Below are positions 62,115-64,000 of a stretch of DNA of 64,000 bases, in pieces. The position numbers were made by a program, and so were the translations under genes. A model generated the notes under the pieces. That model searched no databases. It was not told the origin of the DNA and was given only the letters and a program-made list of their open reading frames with translations. Positions within the stretch are counted from its first letter, which is position 1, and each line of letters begins with the position of its first letter. Origin of the DNA: Microvirga sesbaniae (GTDB taxonomy: Bacteria > Pseudomonadota > Alphaproteobacteria > Rhizobiales > Beijerinckiaceae); NCBI RefSeq assembly GCF_025460805.1, contig NZ_JAMXFJ010000011.1:121793-185792 (forward strand), written 5' to 3'.

Positions 62115-62166
62115 TGACCCACTCCGAACCTTCCCGGAGCAGTTCTCCCCTCCGAGTCCATGTTCC
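62115..62166 (-). repeat. 52-bp inverted repeat, right copy
   Basis: This is the reverse complement of 22984-23035 with two mismatches. It lies about 280 bases beyond the right tRNA-like element. Between the two blocks the left and right loci differ, so only the ends of this unit are conserved. Confidence 0.8.
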
Positions 62167-62177
62167 AAAACGCCCCG

Positions 62178-62393
62178 TTAACGGAAATCGGCGAGGCGTT
62201 TCGTCAGGACTTCGATCAACTCGCGATGGGCTTCCAAGGCCTGCCCCATAGGGCCACTCGTGCCACCTGCGTTGAACAGATCATGGATCTGCTTTTCTGC
62301 CTCGGCAATGCGCCGCCGGATGCTCTCAGGGGTGGTGTGCTTGGCCGCCTCCTTCTGCACCCATCTGGATCTGTGATTGTTCCTCTGGTGCAT
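62178..62393 (-). CDS. Small coiled-coil hypothetical protein
   Basis: The 71-residue product has a basic start and a helical rest (SIRRRIAEAEKQIHDLFNAG, then LEAHRELIEVLTKRLADF) typical of small coiled-coil proteins on plasmids. ATG at 62393 follows GAGGG. Its function is unknown. It ends just beyond the right 52-bp repeat. Confidence 0.5.
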   Translation of the reverse strand: MHQRNNHRSRWVQKEAAKHTTPESIRRRIAEAEKQIHDLFNAGGTSGPMGQALEAHRELIEVLTKRLADFR

Positions 62394-62986
62394 TGGACCC
62401 TCGGGACCGCTGTCCCCTCGGGTCAATCCACCCCACGGGGTGATTGAAGATTTTATCCGCTTTCCAGAAGGCATCCAATCCTCTTGGGAGTAGGTGTGCG
62501 TCCCATTTGGTCAACTCAACATTGCAATGCCGCTTGTCAAAAGGGCATTATGCTTCCGGATCGGGGTTCTGAATGAGGGCAGGTTTGAGTTCCTCGCTGT
62601 CCTCTAGGAAGTCCAGATGCGGAGCCGAGTGCGTTTACCCGCGCCTTCCAGCGCTGGTGCGGGCAGACCCCATCGGAATGGCGCGTCAGCCGTCCCGCGC
62701 GGAGTTCTAGGTATTCGTGGAAGCTGCGCCGTCCCGACCTCGCCCCTGATCCCCCCAGCGAGCTTGCATGAGGCGTGAGGCAACGTGACAGTGACCGGGC
62801 GACTGCCCGAGGCGCTTTGCGTCCGGCAGTCTCAAATTGTCAACGTGCTGGCACAAGCGGTCAAGCAGCGGAGAGGGGAATGGCGATACTCACCGGCAGC
62901 AACGCGCCCGGCATGTAACGTGCGGATCCGGGTCGGGATCCGGTAAAGCCCATTCGCCAGCCACGACGGCACAACGGGAGACCATC
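62394..62986. other. Intergenic stretch without a recognised gene
   Basis: About 590 bases with no convincing frame or repeat. The right part leads into the transferase fragment below. Confidence 0.35.
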
Positions 62987-63178
62987 ATGACGGCTGCGGT
63001 TCCAGCCCCGGACGGACCCAGGCAGGGCGAGCGCCGGCACGACAGGTACGACCGGCTCATAGCGACGGCCCAATCCCTGACGAAGCGGAAGGTGGCCCTG
63101 GTGCACCCGTGCGACTGCCGGGCCACGAGGTTTGAAACGGCTCAACGTGATGCTCCGTCATTCGTAATCGCGCACTGA
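62987..63178 (+). pseudogene. Phosphate acetyl/butyryltransferase, N-terminal fragment
   Basis: From ATG at 62987 the frame reads GERRHDRYDRLIATAQSLTK and VALVHPCD, the N-terminal edge of bifunctional enoyl-CoA hydratase/phosphate acetyltransferase-type proteins. It stops after 63 codons where about 400 more are expected. The end CRATRFETAQRDAPSF does not match the family. It is a fragment. Confidence 0.5.
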
Positions 63179-63192
63179 ACAAGGAGGTGTCG

Positions 63193-63636
63193 ATGTTCAA
63201 GATTCCAGGAACTCTTCGTTGTGGCCTGTTCGCCCTTGCGACCACGGTTGCGTCACTGTCGCCGGGGCTAGGATGGGCCGCGACCGGGACCGTGCATGTC
63301 GAGATCGCCAGGGCGGGCTTCATCGTCGGCGTCGGAGGCGGTCGCGGAACGCTCGTCTTCCAGGGACGGCGCTATCCCCTGAGCGTCGGAGGCCTGAGCG
63401 TCGGCGCGACGATCGGCGCCACGAAGGCGGAACTCGTCGGGCGGGCCTACAATCTGCGTCGCCCCTCCGACATTGCCGGCACCTACACGGCCGTGGGCGG
63501 CGGCGTTGCAGCGGGTGGCGGGGCATCGGGCGTACGGTTGCAAAACGCGAAGGGCGTCGTCCTCGAGCTGCGCGGTCGCACCATTGGACTGGAGCTCAAC
63601 GCCAACGTGAGCGGCGTGCAGATCGGGCTGCGCTGA
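63193..63636 (+). CDS. Exported DUF1134/EipA-like protein
   Basis: The 147-residue protein has a signal peptide (about 1-29; ALATTVASLSPGLGWAA). A beta-rich domain follows with GTLVFQGRRYPLSVGGLSVG, AYNLRRPSDIAGTYTA and a closing GLELNANVSGVQIGL. This order resembles DUF1134, the family of EipA, a periplasmic beta-barrel linked to envelope integrity in Brucella. ATG at 63193 has AAGGAGG upstream. The match is by pattern only. Confidence 0.65.
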   Translation: MFKIPGTLRCGLFALATTVASLSPGLGWAATGTVHVEIARAGFIVGVGGGRGTLVFQGRRYPLSVGGLSVGATIGATKAELVGRAYNLRRPSDIAGTYTAVGGGVAAGGGASGVRLQNAKGVVLELRGRTIGLELNANVSGVQIGLR

Positions 63637-63775
63637 AACTGGACGAGCGGTTCGGATCCCGAAGCTGGATAAGTGAGAAGGCAGCGATGGCGAGGCTCGC
63701 AGGTGTGTCCCGGGCGCACCCGCCCGTAGGCAAGATGGATAGAAGATTGACTGGCCTTGAGCTTGGGAGACCATG

Positions 63776-64000
63776 ATGAGGAAAAGGTTCGGCTCGCGTC
63801 AGATCATCGCTCTCACGGTCATTCCGATCATCACCACGACACCGGCCTTAGCAGCTCCGGGCATCACCACGGCCAGCGTCAATTTCCGCTCGGGTCCGGG
63901 AACGCAATACTCCTCCATTCGCACGCTTCCGGAAGGCACCGCGGTCGACATCGGCGATTGCGGGGATTCGGGCAGCTGGTGCGCCGTCACCGTCGGCGGT
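63776..64000 (+). CDS. Exported SH3-domain protein (partial)
   Basis: The gene runs off the right edge. The visible 75 residues have a signal peptide (IIALTVIPIITTTPALA) and the start of a bacterial SH3 domain (TASVNFRSGPGTQYSSIRTL with EGTAVDIGDC). GGGAG lies six bases before the chosen ATG at 63776. Such proteins bind peptidoglycan or act as adaptors. Confidence 0.75.
   Translation, partial: MRKRFGSRQIIALTVIPIITTTPALAAPGITTASVNFRSGPGTQYSSIRTLPEGTAVDIGDCGDSGSWCAVTVGG

Noticed and set aside
1..64000. Prophage or conjugation (T4SS/relaxase) genes
   Set aside because: No capsid, terminase, tail, relaxase, VirB or TraG-like motif was seen in any plausible frame of the window.

Overview
The window looks like an accessory replicon (plasmid or chromid) of a GC-rich alphaproteobacterium, most like Methylobacteriaceae (Microvirga or Methylobacterium type). 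This rests on family content (HWE-type histidine kinases, a KaiC-like ATPase, an RHE_PE00001-type protein, a RepA/RepB partition pair, GGAAC-type stress promoters) and is an inference, not a taxonomic proof. No ribosomal, core metabolic or phage structural genes were seen.

Layout. 1-22 kb is a signalling and stress region: a serine hydrolase, a multi-PAS HWE kinase overlapping a ParD-like antitoxin, CorA, a SAM/cyclase/ATPase/TPR protein, a hemerythrin-phasin protein, a PAS-GAF-PAS-receiver-LuxR fusion, a PEBP protein, a KaiC-like gene coupled to a second HWE kinase, and a Crp/Fnr regulator. 22-25 kb carries small stress proteins and a tRNA-like element. 25-31 kb is a mobile segment: an IS66 element with an extra small membrane-protein gene, a DUF2384/RES toxin-antitoxin pair, a serine recombinase, a WGR protein and a decayed IS6-family element. 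31-37 kb has an L,D-transpeptidase, an MFS transporter, an intact parDE pair, a ruined vapBC pair and an aminoglycoside-phosphotransferase fragment.

36.5-39.1 kb is the replication region: a winged-helix protein, about ten iterons in both orientations, and the initiator gene. 39.5-49.6 kb is mixed cargo: a membrane-anchored Mrr-like nuclease, a UvrD-like helicase, an RHE_PE00001-family protein and several decaying enzymes. 50-52.8 kb is the partition region: parA and parB (repAB type, no repC), with a perfect 16-bp palindrome repeated three times upstream and once, nearly perfect, inside parB. 53.5-56.4 kb is a graveyard: a P1 peptidase, a second serine recombinase and a PIN toxin, all broken. 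56.8-64 kb has a VWA/DnaJ pair, a zinc-ribbon protein, a class A penicillin-binding protein with an MBL-fold hydrolase, a second tRNA-like element and secreted proteins.

Two themes stand out. Many genes are in visible decay by single frameshifts or nonsense codons (about a dozen), as expected for an accessory replicon under weak selection. Stability functions (iterons plus initiator, ParAB plus palindromic sites, several toxin-antitoxin pairs, two recombinases) are spread over about 30 kb instead of forming one backbone block.
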